This document shows positions 21,302 through 33,511 of a stretch of 64,000 nt of DNA, piece after piece; positions within the stretch are counted from its first letter, which is position 1; the number at the start of each line of letters is the position of its first letter. The position numbers and the translations under genes are program-made. Below the pieces are notes generated by a model, which searched no databases, was not told the origin of the DNA, and worked only from the letters and a program-made list of their open reading frames with translations. Source of the DNA: Excoecaria cochinchinensis (taxonomy: Eukaryota > Streptophyta > Magnoliopsida > Malpighiales > Euphorbiaceae); NCBI GenBank assembly GCA_947683425.1, contig CANTUQ010000119.1:7093001-7157000 (forward strand), in the 5' to 3' direction.

Positions 21302-24300
21302 ATGGCTTCTAATTCTGTTCCCGGATCACTTGAGGAATCCGCCGAGAGTGTGAATCCTCCAGTTGTGGATCCGTCTGTTTCTGTTACTTTGTCGGCTCAG
21401 CATGCTAGGGTCCAGCCCGAGGCCGCAGCCATGCCCTTTGAGGCTATGTTCAGACTGCATCAGGACATGGCTAGGGTTTTGGAGAGAGTGACTGCTCCTA
21501 GAGCACCTATGGAAAATTTGAGAAGGGCAGGAGTTGAGGATTTCTATGGCACTGGTTTGAATGAATCTGAGTTGGCTGAAAGATGGTTATATAAAGTAAA
21601 GCGTGCTTTGAGAGAGATTCTGTGTCCTCCCGATCAGCAGGTAGAGTGTGCACTAGTTCTTCTGCAAGGGTCTGCATTTGAATGGTGGGAGTTGGTTTGC
21701 AGGCATCCTCAGCTACCGGATCCGATTACCTGGGAGTTCTTTGAGGGTGAGTTCATAATGAAGTACATCACTCAGACTTATAGAGATGCGAGATGGGCGC
21801 AGTTTTTGAGTTTGAGACAGAGGGCTATGTCTGTAGCAGATTATGAGAAAGAGTTCAATAGGTTATCTCGCTATGCCCCACGAGGAGTTATGACTGATGA
21901 CTTTAGATGCAAGCATTTCGAGGCAGGGTTAAATGAGTCTTTCAAGATTGCTTTGATTTCTCTGATGTGCATACCTGGGGTCAGTTATTATCAGATTGTA
22001 GAGGCTGCTGTGAGAGCTGAGTTATCAGAGACTGTGTTGAGAGAGAGAGCTCAGAGGAGGAACTCTTCTCGTGGAGGATCTTCATCGGGTAAGAGATCTA
22101 GGAACCCATAGGACGAGTTATCTTCTGGTCCGGCTTCTAGAGGCAGACGATAGGGTTCTGCAGCTGTGTCAGGTTCTGGTAGGGGAGGTAAATCTGATGT
22201 CATACCTATTTGTGAGAATTACAGCAAGGCTCACCGGGGTGAGTGTAGGTGGCTCACTGGTGGATGTTTTAGATGTGGGAGCACTAAGCACCGTGTGGCT
22301 AGTTGTCCCCAGTCGATTGAGGATTCAGGACCTCTGGGAGGAGCTAGTAGGGTTGGTTTAAATGCTTCTCAGGCTACCCGTGGTAGAGGTCGAGGTAGAG
22401 GTAGAGGTGGTCGGCATAGAGATGGAGCTGCTTCTGAGACTGTTGAGCGTCCTCCTCAGGGTGCCGTTAGAGCTTATGCTATGAGAGCCAGAGATGAGCA
22501 GGATGCACCTAATGTTATTGCTGGTAAGTTCCTACTCCATGACACTGAGTTATATGCTCTAATTGATCCTGGTTCCACACACTCATATTTGTGCACAGAT
22601 AAAATTGTTGATAAATTGCATTCAGTTGATCAGTTAGATTATGAGATTTGTGTGACTAGTCCATTAGGGCATAGTGTCAGTGTGAGTAGAGTTTTTAGGA
22701 GTTGTCCTCTGATTGTTAAGGGAGCTGTGCTTCCAGTGGATCTGATTGAGTTGCCTTTCAGAGAGTTTGATCTGATTCTGGGTATGGACTGGTTGGGTAA
22801 GCATCGGGCTGTAGTTGATTGCCATAGGAAGACAGTTGTACTTCGGGATAGAAGTCAGTCTCTTGTGTTTTTGAAAGGTTTGGGTGCTAGTTCTGTGAAT
22901 AATGTTATTTCTGCGATGCAAGCCAAGAGGTTTATCAGGAAAGGTTGTGAGGCTTTTCTAGAAGTTGTGTTAGATTCCAAGAGGGATCAGGTTCTGATTG
23001 AGGACATTCCAGTAGTGCGGGAGTTTTGTGATTTTTTCCCAAGTGAGTTGCCTGGTTTGCCTCCTGAGAGAGAGGTTGAGTTGTCCATTGAGATTATGCC
23101 AGGTACTGCACCTATTTCGAGAGCACCTTATCGGATGGCTCCTGTAGAGTTGAGGGAACTTAAATCTCAGCTACAAGAGTTATTGGATAAGGGGTTTATT
23201 AGACCGAGCATATCTCCATGGGGAGCTCCAGTTCTGTTTGTTAAGAAGAAAGATGGATCATTGCGGATGTGTATTGACTACAGGCAGATTAATAAAGTTA
23301 CAGTGAAGAATAAGTACCCATTGCCTAGGATTGAAGATTTGTTTGATCAGCTTCGAGGTGCGGGTGTTTTCTCCAAGATAGATCTTCGATCAGGGTACTA
23401 TCAGCTTCGAGTTCAGGATGCAGATGTGGTTAAGACTGCATTTCGGACTAGGTATGGCCACTATGAGTTTCTTGTGATGCCGTTTGGTTTGACAAATGCT
23501 CCAGCGGCTTTTATGGATCTGATGAATCGTGTGTTTAGGCCATACTTAGATCGATTTGTAGTAGTGTTCATTGATGACATCTTGGTGTATTCCAAGGATG
23601 AGAGTGAGCATGAAGAGCATCTCCGATTAGTTCTTCAGATGTTGAGAGAGCATCAGTTGTTTGCTAAGCTTAGCAAGTGTGATTTCTGGCTTCGAGAAGT
23701 GTCATTCTTGGGTCACATTATTTCAGCTAGAGGTATTCAGGTAGATCCAGCCAAGGTTGAGGCGATAGTTGATTGGAAAGCGCCTAGAAATGTTCAGGAA
23801 GTGAGGAGTTTCCTTGGTTTAGCAGGTTACTACCGTCGCTTTGTTAAAGGATTTTCTGTGATTGCTGCTCCGATGACTAGATTATTGAGGAAAGGAGTTA
23901 GATTTGAGTGGTCAGACATGTGTCAGTCTTGTTTTGATCGGTTAAAGCAATTGCTTGTTGAGGCTCCTATCCTTACTCAACCCATTTCGGGTAAGGAGTT
24001 TGTCATTTACAGTGATGCTTCGGGTGTTGGTCTTGGATGTGTGCTGATGCAGGAAGGAAAAGTAGTGACTTATGCTTCTCGTCAGTTGAAGCCACATGAG
24101 AGGAACTATCCGACGCATGATTTAGAGTTGGCAGCTGTGATCTTTGCTTTGAAGATTTGGCGTCACTACTTGTATGGGGAAAAGTGTAGGATCTTCTTGG
24201 ACCACAAGAGCTTGAAGTACTTCCTTTCACAGAAAGAGTTGAACATGAGACAGCGACGTTGGCTTGAGTTATTTGAGGACTATGACTGCATTGTGGATTA

Positions 24301-25933
24301 CCATCCTAGTAAGGCTAATGTAGTCGCCGATGCTTTGAGTAAGAAATCAGTTTCAGCCTTATTCTTAAGGCGATTCAGATGGAGATTTGGTTCTGATGGA
24401 GCTTTGCTTGCTCAGTTGCGTGTGAAGCCTACCTTGAGACAGAGTATTGTGGATGCTCAGAGAGATGACCAGAGGCTTCAGCAGATTGTGCATGAGGTTA
24501 GATCGAGTAAGCAGTCAGAGTTCTCAGTTCAGAATGAGGTACTTATGTTCAGAGATCGCCTGTGTGTGCCAGAATCTGAGGATTTGAGGAGACAGCTCAT
24601 GAGTGAGGCACATAGTACAGTCTTTACTATGCATCCGGGCAGTGAGAAAATGTATCGAGACATAAAGCAATTCTATTGGTGGTCCGGTATGAAGCGTGAT
24701 ATAGTGGATTTTGTTTCCAAGTGCTTGACTTGTCAGCAGGTAAAGGCCGAGCATCAGGTTCCCTCGGGTTTGCTTTTGCCCTTATCCATTCCTGAGTGGA
24801 AATGGGATGATATCGCCATGGACTTCGTTTCTGGTTTGCCTTTGACTCAGAGGAAACATGACTCAGTTTGGGTTATTGTGGATCAGCTTACGAAATCAGC
24901 TCACTTTCTGCCGGTTAGAGTGGACTACTCTATGGACAGATTGGCCAGTATCTATATGGATGAGATAGTTCGGTTGCATGGTGTGCCTTTATCCATAGTG
25001 TCAGATCGAGATCCGAGGTTTACTTCCAAGTTTTGGAAGGAGTTGCAGAGAGCTTTGGGCACTAGGTTGAACTTCAGTACAGCGTTTCATCCTCAGACCG
25101 ATGGTCAGTCAGAGCGAGTTATTCAGATTCTGGAGGATATGATGAGAGCTTGTGCTTTGGACTTTCCGGGTAGTTGGGACAGATATGTATCGTTGATGGA
25201 GTTTGCCTACAACAACAGTTTTTAGTCGAGCATCGGTATGGCACCATATGAGGCTTTGTATGGTTGTCAGTGTAGGACTCCGGTTTGTTGGACCGAGTTA
25301 TCCGAGAGATCTGTGATTGGGCCTGACTTGGTTAGAGATACTGAAGAGAAGATCAGAGTAGTGCAGCGGAATTTGAAGGCAGCCAAGGATCGATAGAAAT
25401 CTTATGCTAATTTGAAGAGGAAAGATGTACATTTTGAGATCGGGGACAAGGTTTTCCTTAAGGTTTCACCTTGGAGGAAAGTGCTTCGGTTTGGAAAGAA
25501 AGGCAAACTTAGTCCTCGTTTCATTGGACCTTATGAGATTTTGGCTAAGGTAGGACCTGTAGCCTATAGATTGGCGCTACCATTGGAGTTAGCAAAGTTG
25601 CACGATGTGTTCCATGTTTCGATGCTTCGTCGGTACAGATCAGATCCTTCACATGTTCTGTCAGTTCAGGATATTCAGGTTCAGCCCAACTTCTCTTATG
25701 ATGAGGAACCGCGAGCTATTCTAGCTCGAGAGGTGAGGCAGTTGCGAAGTAAGCAGATTCCCTTTATTAAAGTGTTGTGGATCCATCATGGAGTCGAAGA
25801 AGCAACTTGGGAACCAGAAGAGTCGATGAGAGCTCAGTATCCACAGTTATTCAGTTCAGGTGAGAATTTCGAGGACGGAATTCTTATTAGTAGGGGAGAG
25901 TTGTCACACCCCGTTTGCCCCCTAGTAGAATGA
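21302..25933 (+). pseudogene. gag-pol: Gag-pol polyprotein of Tek-2, four in-frame TAG codons
   Basis: One frame of 1544 codons encodes, in order: gag core (FEWWELV, about residue 127), CCHC knuckle CFRCGSTKHRVASC (about 322), aspartic protease LIDPGSTHSYL (about 421), reverse transcriptase with FIDD (about 756), RNase H starting YSDASGVGLG (about 903), integrase with the HHCC finger and the D, D, E residues (MDFVSG, SDRDPRF, DGQSERV; about 1173, 1234 and 1270), and a chromodomain-like tail WIHHGVEEATWEPEESM (from about 1497). This is the Tekay/Del order. TAG stops lie at 22109, 22151, 25223 and 25394; sister copies have CAG at the first three and CAA at the fourth. The frame ends 32 bases inside the 3' LTR, so the LTR encodes the last residues. 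Its length equals that of the Tek-3 frame, 4632 nt. In the RNase H, LDHKSL replaces the SDHKSL of the sister copies. Confidence 0.96.
25887..25900 (+). promoter_or_regulatory. Polypurine tract of Tek-2
   Basis: TTAGTAGGGGAGAG, one base before the 3' LTR; it also encodes part of the polyprotein tail (SRGEL). Its complement is conserved beside the Tek-3 and Tek-4 LTR. Confidence 0.88.
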
Positions 25934-28320
25934 GCCTGTCTGTCTGTCTATATGTATAAGCATTCGCACGTGTTCTGCATAGCATAAGGGTATTTTAGTA
26001 AAAATGCATGTTTTTGGGTTTATTATTATGTGGGTGCATATATGGCATTAGTAATGTGAGTTAATTGGGAATTGCTTGTGTAAATTAGAGCATACCATTG
26101 TAGGGTGTTTTTAGTTGAGTTTGCATTAGATGTGTGTGATGTGTGGGGTTAGGGTGTGAGTGAGTAAGTTCCACCACCAAGAGAATGACATGTGTATTAG
26201 GTTATAGAAAATGAATAAAGAAAAGAAGTAAGAAAGAAGAGAAAATCAGATTCACGTTCTTTCTCTTCAACCTTCATCTTCTTCCTCCTTTTCCCTTTCC
26301 TAAATACTGCTAACTGTTAATCAAGTTGTGTTGTGGAAATTGCTCACTCTTGCTTCTAACTTGGTAAGTTACTGCATTCTCCACTTTATTCTCCATTTGC
26401 TTTTATCTTTTTCTTCTTCCTTGAGCTTAGGTTTAACTTAGGGTTTTGCATGTTGAATTTTTGTGTTTAGCTGAGGCTCCTCGCGATCCCAAAGGCAAGG
26501 AGGTTGCTGGGAGCAGTGGGACTAAGTGTTAGAAGCTTAGATTCCAGGTTTGGGAACAATTGATTGTGAATTGTCTGATTTTAAGTTACTGTAAATTTTA
26601 TAGGGTTCTTGTTCTTGAGATATTTGAATGTTATTATTCTTGAATTGATTTATTGTTTAAATGTTGAATTGAGTTGTATAAATGTTGCCTATATTGTTTG
26701 AGATGAATTCTGGAAGGTAAGATCAGGTTTTATTGGTTTTGAATCAAATTTGAATTGATTTTTGTGTTCTAGGAAAAATCTGGAAATCGATACTGTCAAA
26801 AATCCCGTTCTCCAGAACGTGTCGCGTGACTAGCCAAGAAGGGAGACAAGTCACGAGACGTGACCTCAGGTCACGACTCGTGACCTGCCAGTCTGAGGCC
26901 AGTCACGAGTTGTGGCTGTCTGCCACAGCTCGTGACCAGCTTAACTGAGGCCAGTCACGAGACGTGACTCCCCATCACGCCTCGTGACCAGCCTGAGAGA
27001 GAAGGCCAGTCGCACGACCAGCTGAAGAAGAAGCCAGTCACGGGACGTGACCCTCAGTCACGTCGCATGACCGGCGAGAGACGTTGCGTGATCTGCGAGA
27101 TCACGCAACGTGATCTGCGAGGGACAAGCAAGTCACGAGGCGTGACCCTCAGTCACGTCTCGTGACTTGCCTGGTGAGGAGGCCTGTCACGCCTCGTGAC
27201 CAGCCAACCTCGCCCGTTTCTCCGTTCAGCCCGTTTTTTCGAAATTTCCTAGTTATTAACTCAGAAATGAATTTGGTGTTTCTTCTGAATGGACTTTACT
27301 GCTGTGTGATGCATGTCATACTTTTAAATGCTTCGACATGCGTAATACCATGATTTTTCTGATGTTTGTACACGATATTCTATTATTTGATTTGAGTGAC
27401 GCATAGCCTGCTAGAGTCAAGTAAGTGGATAGTTAGGCATGCCTAATAGAGTTTGTTGCTATAGCCCATAGTTCTGTTTGGACCCCGATCAGGTCCCCGT
27501 TTGGCTCCTCGCGAACCCTTTTCTGTATTGGATCTTGTTTAAGGTCCCTTGTGAAAATATCTGTGAAAGTTAAAGTATAATGGTTTAAACGATTCGTACC
27601 CATAACGTACTGTCTGTAATCGGCTCGTACCCGGAAAGTACTGTCTGTACACTCGTTATCCACTACCTAGAGTCAGCAGGTGTACTTTGAATGTTTATTT
27701 GAACTGCTCTGATCTGATTTGGCTATAAATGGATTATTCCTGAATGAATATGATTATGAAATACTGATTGTATGACTTTATTACATGAGCATGTTTATAC
27801 GGATTACGTTTTAGCCTTTGCATATTGTCCATGTGAATGTGAATTGCCTTGACGACCATTTTGAATGGCCATCCATAAATTATGTGTGTTTTCCCCACTA
27901 AGCGTTTATCGCTTAGCACGGTGTTTTTACCCGTGCAGGTGCGGAAGGAGTTTGATTCGAGAGTCGTCGTCATCAAGCCAACACATGAAGTTTTTAGTGT
28001 AGGGCTACTTTTGTATAGTTGATGATTCTTTTTGTATAGAAGTCTCATGTATCAGCTTCCGGTTTTGTAATTATATTTTGGACATGTAATATTATTTGTA
28101 TCAGCTAGTTGATCAGATCATTATTGTAATAGTTTATTATAGTAATGCATGATCAGCTTTTACTTTCTGCATGTAAAGTTTTTAATTATTCTGTATTTCT
28201 GAATGTATGTTATGAATGGATGTATGTTTTGCTTTACTATTGCTTGGTGACACCTTGACTCATACGACATCTCACTCCTTATCGGATGGGATCGCCTATG
28301 TATGGGAAGGGGGTGTTACA
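25902..28320 (+). repeat. 3' LTR of Tek-2 (2419 bp)
   Basis: Same boundaries and length as the 5' LTR. It carries the palindrome array at 26817-27205 and the double stem-loop at 27893-27950. The target duplication GGCAT follows. Confidence 0.97.
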
Positions 28321-28325
28321 GGCAT

Positions 28326-29641
28326 AATGTGTAAAGAGATAAATACTTATATTTTTAGCTTATCATATTTAGGCAGGATTTATAATGAAGCACTGTGAAA
28401 GGATAGTGAGCTAGTAAGAAAACTGTGGAAGAATAAAATTAGGACAAGGTTTCATATTGTTAAGAAAAGGTTGTGTTATTTATGATTTTATCAAAATCTA
28501 ATATTACAGTAAAATGCAAAAGAGTTATATGAGAAAATGTAATTGTTACGATTCTATCCAAAATAAAGAAAAATGAAGTATATCCTTTGACTCATCCATC
28601 CACATATCAAAAAGAGAATTAAGCACTCAAGCTTGATTCTTTGTCAGCGAGCAAAATTCAATTTGCACAACATTCTCACAATGACTAGGTTTTGTTAACT
28701 TTTGAGTGATGCACTAGGTATTCAGATTTGTCAATGTATTTAATGCAAGCAAGCAACAAAAGAGAAAGGAAAAATTAGTAATTAAGAAAGATACAACAAG
28801 CCTGATTACTACTTGTACATATATATATTTGTAGATTACTATATACCAAAAAAATTCTTATCTATAATTTCATATCTGAAAGCAATAAGAGAAGAGAACT
28901 AACCCTAAATAGAAGGCTAATACATGGCATACATATAGGGTATGCTCATATAAACAAAAGGTATATAATATACATTAGTATACACAAAAGGTATATAGTG
29001 TATACATAGAGCGTACACAGTGTATACTAGATATACATAAAGGGTATAAAGTGTATCACAAAGAGTATACAATGTATACACAAAGGGTAGGGTCTACAAC
29101 GTATACAGAAAGAGTATATAGTGCATACACAAAGAGTATGTAATTATATTGAATATAACTTGACAGTTATTGTGAGTATATTAGCTGAACACATCAATTG
29201 CAAAAAAAAAAAGTGTTGAAAAATATGCAAAAAAAATATCAAAACATCATATTGTAAATACAAACATATAAATACTTCCAATAGAAATATAATTCAAAAT
29301 CATGTAAACAAAATACCCAATCATTGTACATATTTAAATTTACTAAAGATAATCTACTTCTACTTGCTTCTGAGCCTTCTTTTGATTCAATTGTCTTTTT
29401 CTCTCATTTCTTTTAGTTTTCACAGTATCACTTTTAATATTTCCTTTTTGCTTATTTGTTCTATAATAATATACTAACATAGCTAATCAACTTTGATGAT
29501 TCTTTGCATTAAACGTCATTGGAAGTGTCTTTCTTTCAATAAAATATTCGTTAAAGGAAGCTACAAAAATCCCACAATCACCGATAAAAAACATAAAAAA
29601 ATCAAAATCACAATTAGTTAAATTTTAATAAATAATAATAT
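28326..29641 (-). other. AT-rich flank with gene-like scraps
   Basis: Not a recognised element. On the minus strand an open segment at about 29346-29490 ends in a lysine/arginine-rich tail (KTKRNERKRQLNQKKAQK, then VEVDYL and a stop). A second at about 28560-28680 includes MWMDESKDILHF. I cannot name the protein; both could be exons of a decayed gene or of a captured transposon gene. A minisatellite lies between them at 28930-29150. Confidence 0.3.
28930..29150 (+). repeat. Minisatellite with GTATAC/AAAGGGTATATAGTG units
   Basis: About ten degenerate units of roughly 20-25 bases built from GTATACA, AAAGGGTATA and TAGTG. The same motif forms a second array at 59615-59895, on the other side of the nested retrotransposon block. 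Confidence 0.75.
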
Positions 29642-32103
29642 TGTAACGCCCCGTTACCCCCGTTGGAAGGATACCGGAGCGCCACGCGCACAAATACATT
29701 TACAAACTCAAGCATGCTAGAAACAATTACATAAACTATAAAGACATAAAATCCTTATATAAATAATCATATAGTTTTACAAAAAGGGATTTGTAAACAT
29801 TAAACATATACGCATACAAAATCATCCTTAACAAAATTACATTTCTAAAATTGAACTCCCTATACAAAAATACAGCGGAAGACAAAATAACTCCAATTCT
29901 AGACTTCTAGTGGCCAACCTGCAGATGTCCGACTCCCAAGAAGAACCTGCCACCTACACGGGAAAAGAGCCCGTGCTAAGCGATAACGCTTAGTGGGGAG
30001 GCACAACACATTTGTGTACATATAATCGCAATAACATATATATATATAATTTAATAATAATAAGGCATAAAAGCATATATTACTCAAACATATAACAATC
30101 GTCATCATACTCAAGTATATTGGGACAATAAACCACTCAAATTCGAATACAAGTGTTACATCTCATCATGTCAAAATGCATATACATATACATATAACAT
30201 ATATTCATTTCATATAGCTATTGCATGTACTAAACTCAAGTAATAGCCTGCATATTCGCTAATTAGTGGATACGGGTACCAATGATACTAATAGGACACA
30301 GTATCCCAAGCATATGGAGACATGAATCTCAAAACATTTTTATAATCATGTATACCCGGAGGTATACCGGAGACCGAGGCCTCAAACAACTTATATGACC
30401 CAAACAGGGTCCACATGTAACAAATGACATATAGCAGCTGCACTCACACTCTGACCCTGGATAAGCGCTTATCTATCCACTAACTATAACTACTAGGCTC
30501 CAAGGCACTAATAAGACAATAAATACATATATATCATTTCTTTTCACTATAAAGGTATAAACTACCAAAGTATTCAAATAACTTAACCACACATATACAT
30601 AGATCAGAAATAAAGTCATATAAATCGTTCACAGGTAAAATCGACGTACAATTCTCAAATGAATAACTCATACATATATACCATTTAACATGCTATGAAA
30701 ACTTATCTAGATATGTTAACCCATTTATGAAAGCCAAAAATCCATATAAGTAACATTTGAGAAAGTAAAAAGAAGAAAAAAAACTTTACATGTTAGAGAT
30801 ACCTCACGGTGGTAATCAAAGTGGTTGCCACCGTGACATGCATATTAAGCAAAGCAGAATGCCAGACTGTGATACCTCACGGTGGTCACCAAAGTGGTTG
30901 CCACCGTGACATACATGCCACTCAAAATAGAATGCAAAACTGAACTACCTCACGGTGGTAACCAAAGTGGTTGCCACCGTGACATACCAACGACAGGCGG
31001 ACAGAATGCAATTCTAACCTACCTCACGGTGGCAATCCAATTGGTTGTCACCGTGACCCCTGTGAAATTTCAATTCCACAGAACCCAAACATGCATTCAA
31101 GCCTTTCCAAGCCTTCACAACCCTAAATCATACATAGATCATTCATTCCTATATCATATCTTTAACATATGCCAAATTGAACTCATAATCATGCTACACT
31201 TATAAGGCTTGTAACAACAAAAATTCAATCACACAACAATTACACAACTCACTTGTACTCATGCATAATCATATACCAAAACACACAACCAACAACAATA
31301 TTAGACTCAAAACATGATCCAAAAGATGGTGTAAAAGCACACCCAAACATATAGCTAATTAAACTCCCAAACCTGAAATGAAGCTCAAATCTTAACTTTC
31401 TTCAGTCAAAAACTTTTCCTTTCCCTCTATCCTTTCTCTTTCTTCAGCTTCTTGCAACCAAATCAAATCAAAAACTCCATTAACCAAAGAACATAACCTT
31501 TAAAACCCACTCAAATCCAAAAAAGGAGAAGAAAAAGAAGAATACTAAAACAAAACAGCCACTTACCTCCTTTAGAACCCTCAAAGCTCAACCCTAGACC
31601 AAAGGTGGAAGAAAACCCACATGCAAGGAAGAGAGAGCAGAAATTATAGATGAGAAAGAGAGAGAGGCGTGAGAAAAGGAAAGGCAAAACTCCAATTGGC
31701 TTCCACGGGAAGCTAGTCCCTTCCTTCCCTCTCTCTTCTCCTTTCAAATCCCATTCAATGCTCTCACCAACCAATACACATGTCACTCCACTATTGGTCC
31801 CTTAAACTCATCTTTGACTCACAATCCTTGGCACCATACTCAACTCACACCATATAACCTCCAATAAAACACTTTTACATCCAAGTTACCATGCACCAAT
31901 ACCACTAGATCATGCCAAAACCAAAGTACCCTACAACCATACATCACATGTATACCATATAATTCCCTCAATTACTTAACAAAATTAATTCCTTGTAAAT
32001 AATTCCTTATTATCCAAATTTTCATTTGCTAAAATTACCGATTTGCTCTAAATATTCCGACTTACCATGTAGATTCCGACTAGGCCTATTTTGGGTCGTT
32101 ACA
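29642..32103 (-). repeat. 3' LTR of Reg-2 (left copy, 2462 bp)
   Basis: Plus-strand ends TGTAACGCCCCG and GGGTCGTTACA. It holds the double stem-loop at 29948-29999 with perfect CTAAGCG/CGCTTAG and GCACGGG/CCCGTGT (one G-U pair). A four-unit hairpin array lies at 30800-31057. Confidence 0.92.
30800..31057 (-). repeat. Hairpin array in Reg-2 left LTR
   Basis: Four units about 75 bases apart, each with arms of the type CTCACGGTGGTAACC and GGTTGCCACCGTGA around a short AAAGT or AAT centre. Arms begin TCACG and end CGTGA like the Tekay palindromes, and the array lies about 1.05-1.3 kb from the LTR start, as in Tek-2. The second copy is at 34214-34472. Confidence 0.9.
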
Positions 32104-32195
32104 ATCACTCCCCCTTAAGAAATTTTGTCCTCGAAATTTCCCCGCTAACCACTTATATCCAACAACCCAAAACTCAACACCGAACTTAACAAAAG

Positions 32196-33384
32196 CTAAA
32201 AGCACAACTTACTGGAAGGTCCTGCAGCTTCTGGAGTATCCTCTCTGATCATTGCATACACTATAGCTGGAGCATACTCTCCCATAGTCCTTGGCCTCTG
32301 TACGGTTTTCGATGGTGCCTGTGGAGCTTTGCTTCGATCTCGGTTGCTTCTAGTTGCATTCGATTTACCTCCGTCCACTTTGCTTTCTTGCTGGCTCTTA
32401 TTTTCTTGTCGATCAAGGCAATTAGCAAACCGATGCTCCATGCTTCCACATTTAAAACATGCACCCGTGATCTTGCGACAAGTACCCCAATGGTATCTTC
32501 AGCAATGCTCACACTCTGGTGCTCTATTTCCTCTACTCGGGGGCGGCGCTACACTTCCCGCTTCAGAAGGCGCTTGGGCAATCCCTCTAGTTCCTTGCTC
32601 AGTGGGAACACCCTTAGATTTCTTATTACTCGCAACTCCACCATCCGGTGCTCTCCTCTTCTGTTCTATTCTCTGCTTCGCCATCTCGGATTCTTCCAGC
32701 TTAATTGCTGCAGCCACTATCTGATAGTAGCCAACCGGATGCATAACCGCCATTGCTGACAGTGGACCTTTAATGACTTCTCTTAATCCTCCTTGAAAAT
32801 GCTGGCACTTAAAGTCTTCCGTCAATAGCGATTTAGGCACATACTTGGTTAATTGACTGAACTCTTTCTCATACTTGCTGACCGATAGGTTCCTCTGTTT
32901 CAAATTGATGAACTCATTCCATTTTGCCTCTCTATAAGCCTTGCTCAAACTCTGACACGAAGAATTCCCATGTCAGTTCAGCTGGTCTTTGGGGACTGAG
33001 GAGCACAAGGTTCCACCAATCATACGCCGATCCCTGCAATAGCGATACAACACAAGTAACTCGTTGTTGCGGAGGGCAAGCTATTTCTTGTAGAATCCGA
33101 TCCGTTCTCTCTAACCAAAATTCTGCCACATCCGACTCATCCAAAGAAGTTCCATGAAATTCTTCTGCTCCCCTTTTGCTTATAAGCTCAGAAGGGGCCT
33201 TAGGAGCAGTTAATCTGTCTACCACTTGCAATAAGCCTTACACCAATGCCGGATCAAAACTGAAACCTTGGCCTTCAACTGGTGCACGCTCACGTGCAGG
33301 CCTATCTCAACTGACAGGATTACTTCCAACCGAATGCACACTTTCCCCCGTGTCGCCCATATACTCACTTGGATCTGACTCCAT
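32196..33384 (-). pseudogene. gag: Gag of Reg-2, frameshifted
   Basis: Start at 33384 (MESDPSEYMGDTGES). Two early in-frame stops fall before 33231; then VDRLTAPKAPSELISKRG and LLQGSAYDWWNLV; a frameshift near 32940; then KEFSQLTKYVPKSLLTEDF and CEHC with a stop at 32499 where Reg-1 reads CEHCH; then the zinc knuckle CFKCGSMEHRFANC. The frame ends at 32196 after YAMIREDTPEAAGP, a segment that normally links gag to protease. No protease or later pol domain follows. The protein would have been the particle shell and RNA-binding protein of a gypsy element. It is less decayed than Reg-1. Family membership rests on the gag and the tRNA-Met primer binding site; the clade within chromoviruses is inferred. 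Confidence 0.88.
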
Positions 33385-33494
33385 CAAGACACTACACAAA
33401 ACAACATCTGCATTAGGCCACGACTCTAAACAGACTCTCATGCAAAGACTCTGTACTCAACCAATCATATAGGACCAGAACCGACTAAACCGGT

Positions 33495-33506
33495 GCTCTG
33501 ATACCA
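33495..33506 (-). promoter_or_regulatory. Primer binding site of Reg-2
   Basis: TGGTATCAGAGC on the minus strand, five bases from the LTR edge at 33512. Confidence 0.93.
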
Positions 33507-33511
33507 CTAAA

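Larger units (their letters stand above)
18761..28320 (+). mobile_element. Tek-2: complete Tekay-type chromovirus (9.56 kb)
   Basis: Target duplication GGCAT on both sides (18756-18760, 28321-28325); two LTRs of identical length, 2419 bp; primer binding site 21185-21196; one gag-pol frame 21302-25933; polypurine tract before the 3' LTR. Domain order is gag, protease, RT, RNase H, integrase, chromodomain-like tail, as in Tekay/Del chromoviruses. The LTRs differ by about 2% by eye. Four in-frame TAG codons mean it cannot now make the full polyprotein. Confidence 0.97.

Noticed and set aside
22664..22921. Conserved antisense ORF (85 codons) seen in both Tek-2 and Tek-3 (52783-53040)
   Set aside because: It mirrors the protease coding strand, whose conservation explains it. 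No independent start context or codon bias was seen.
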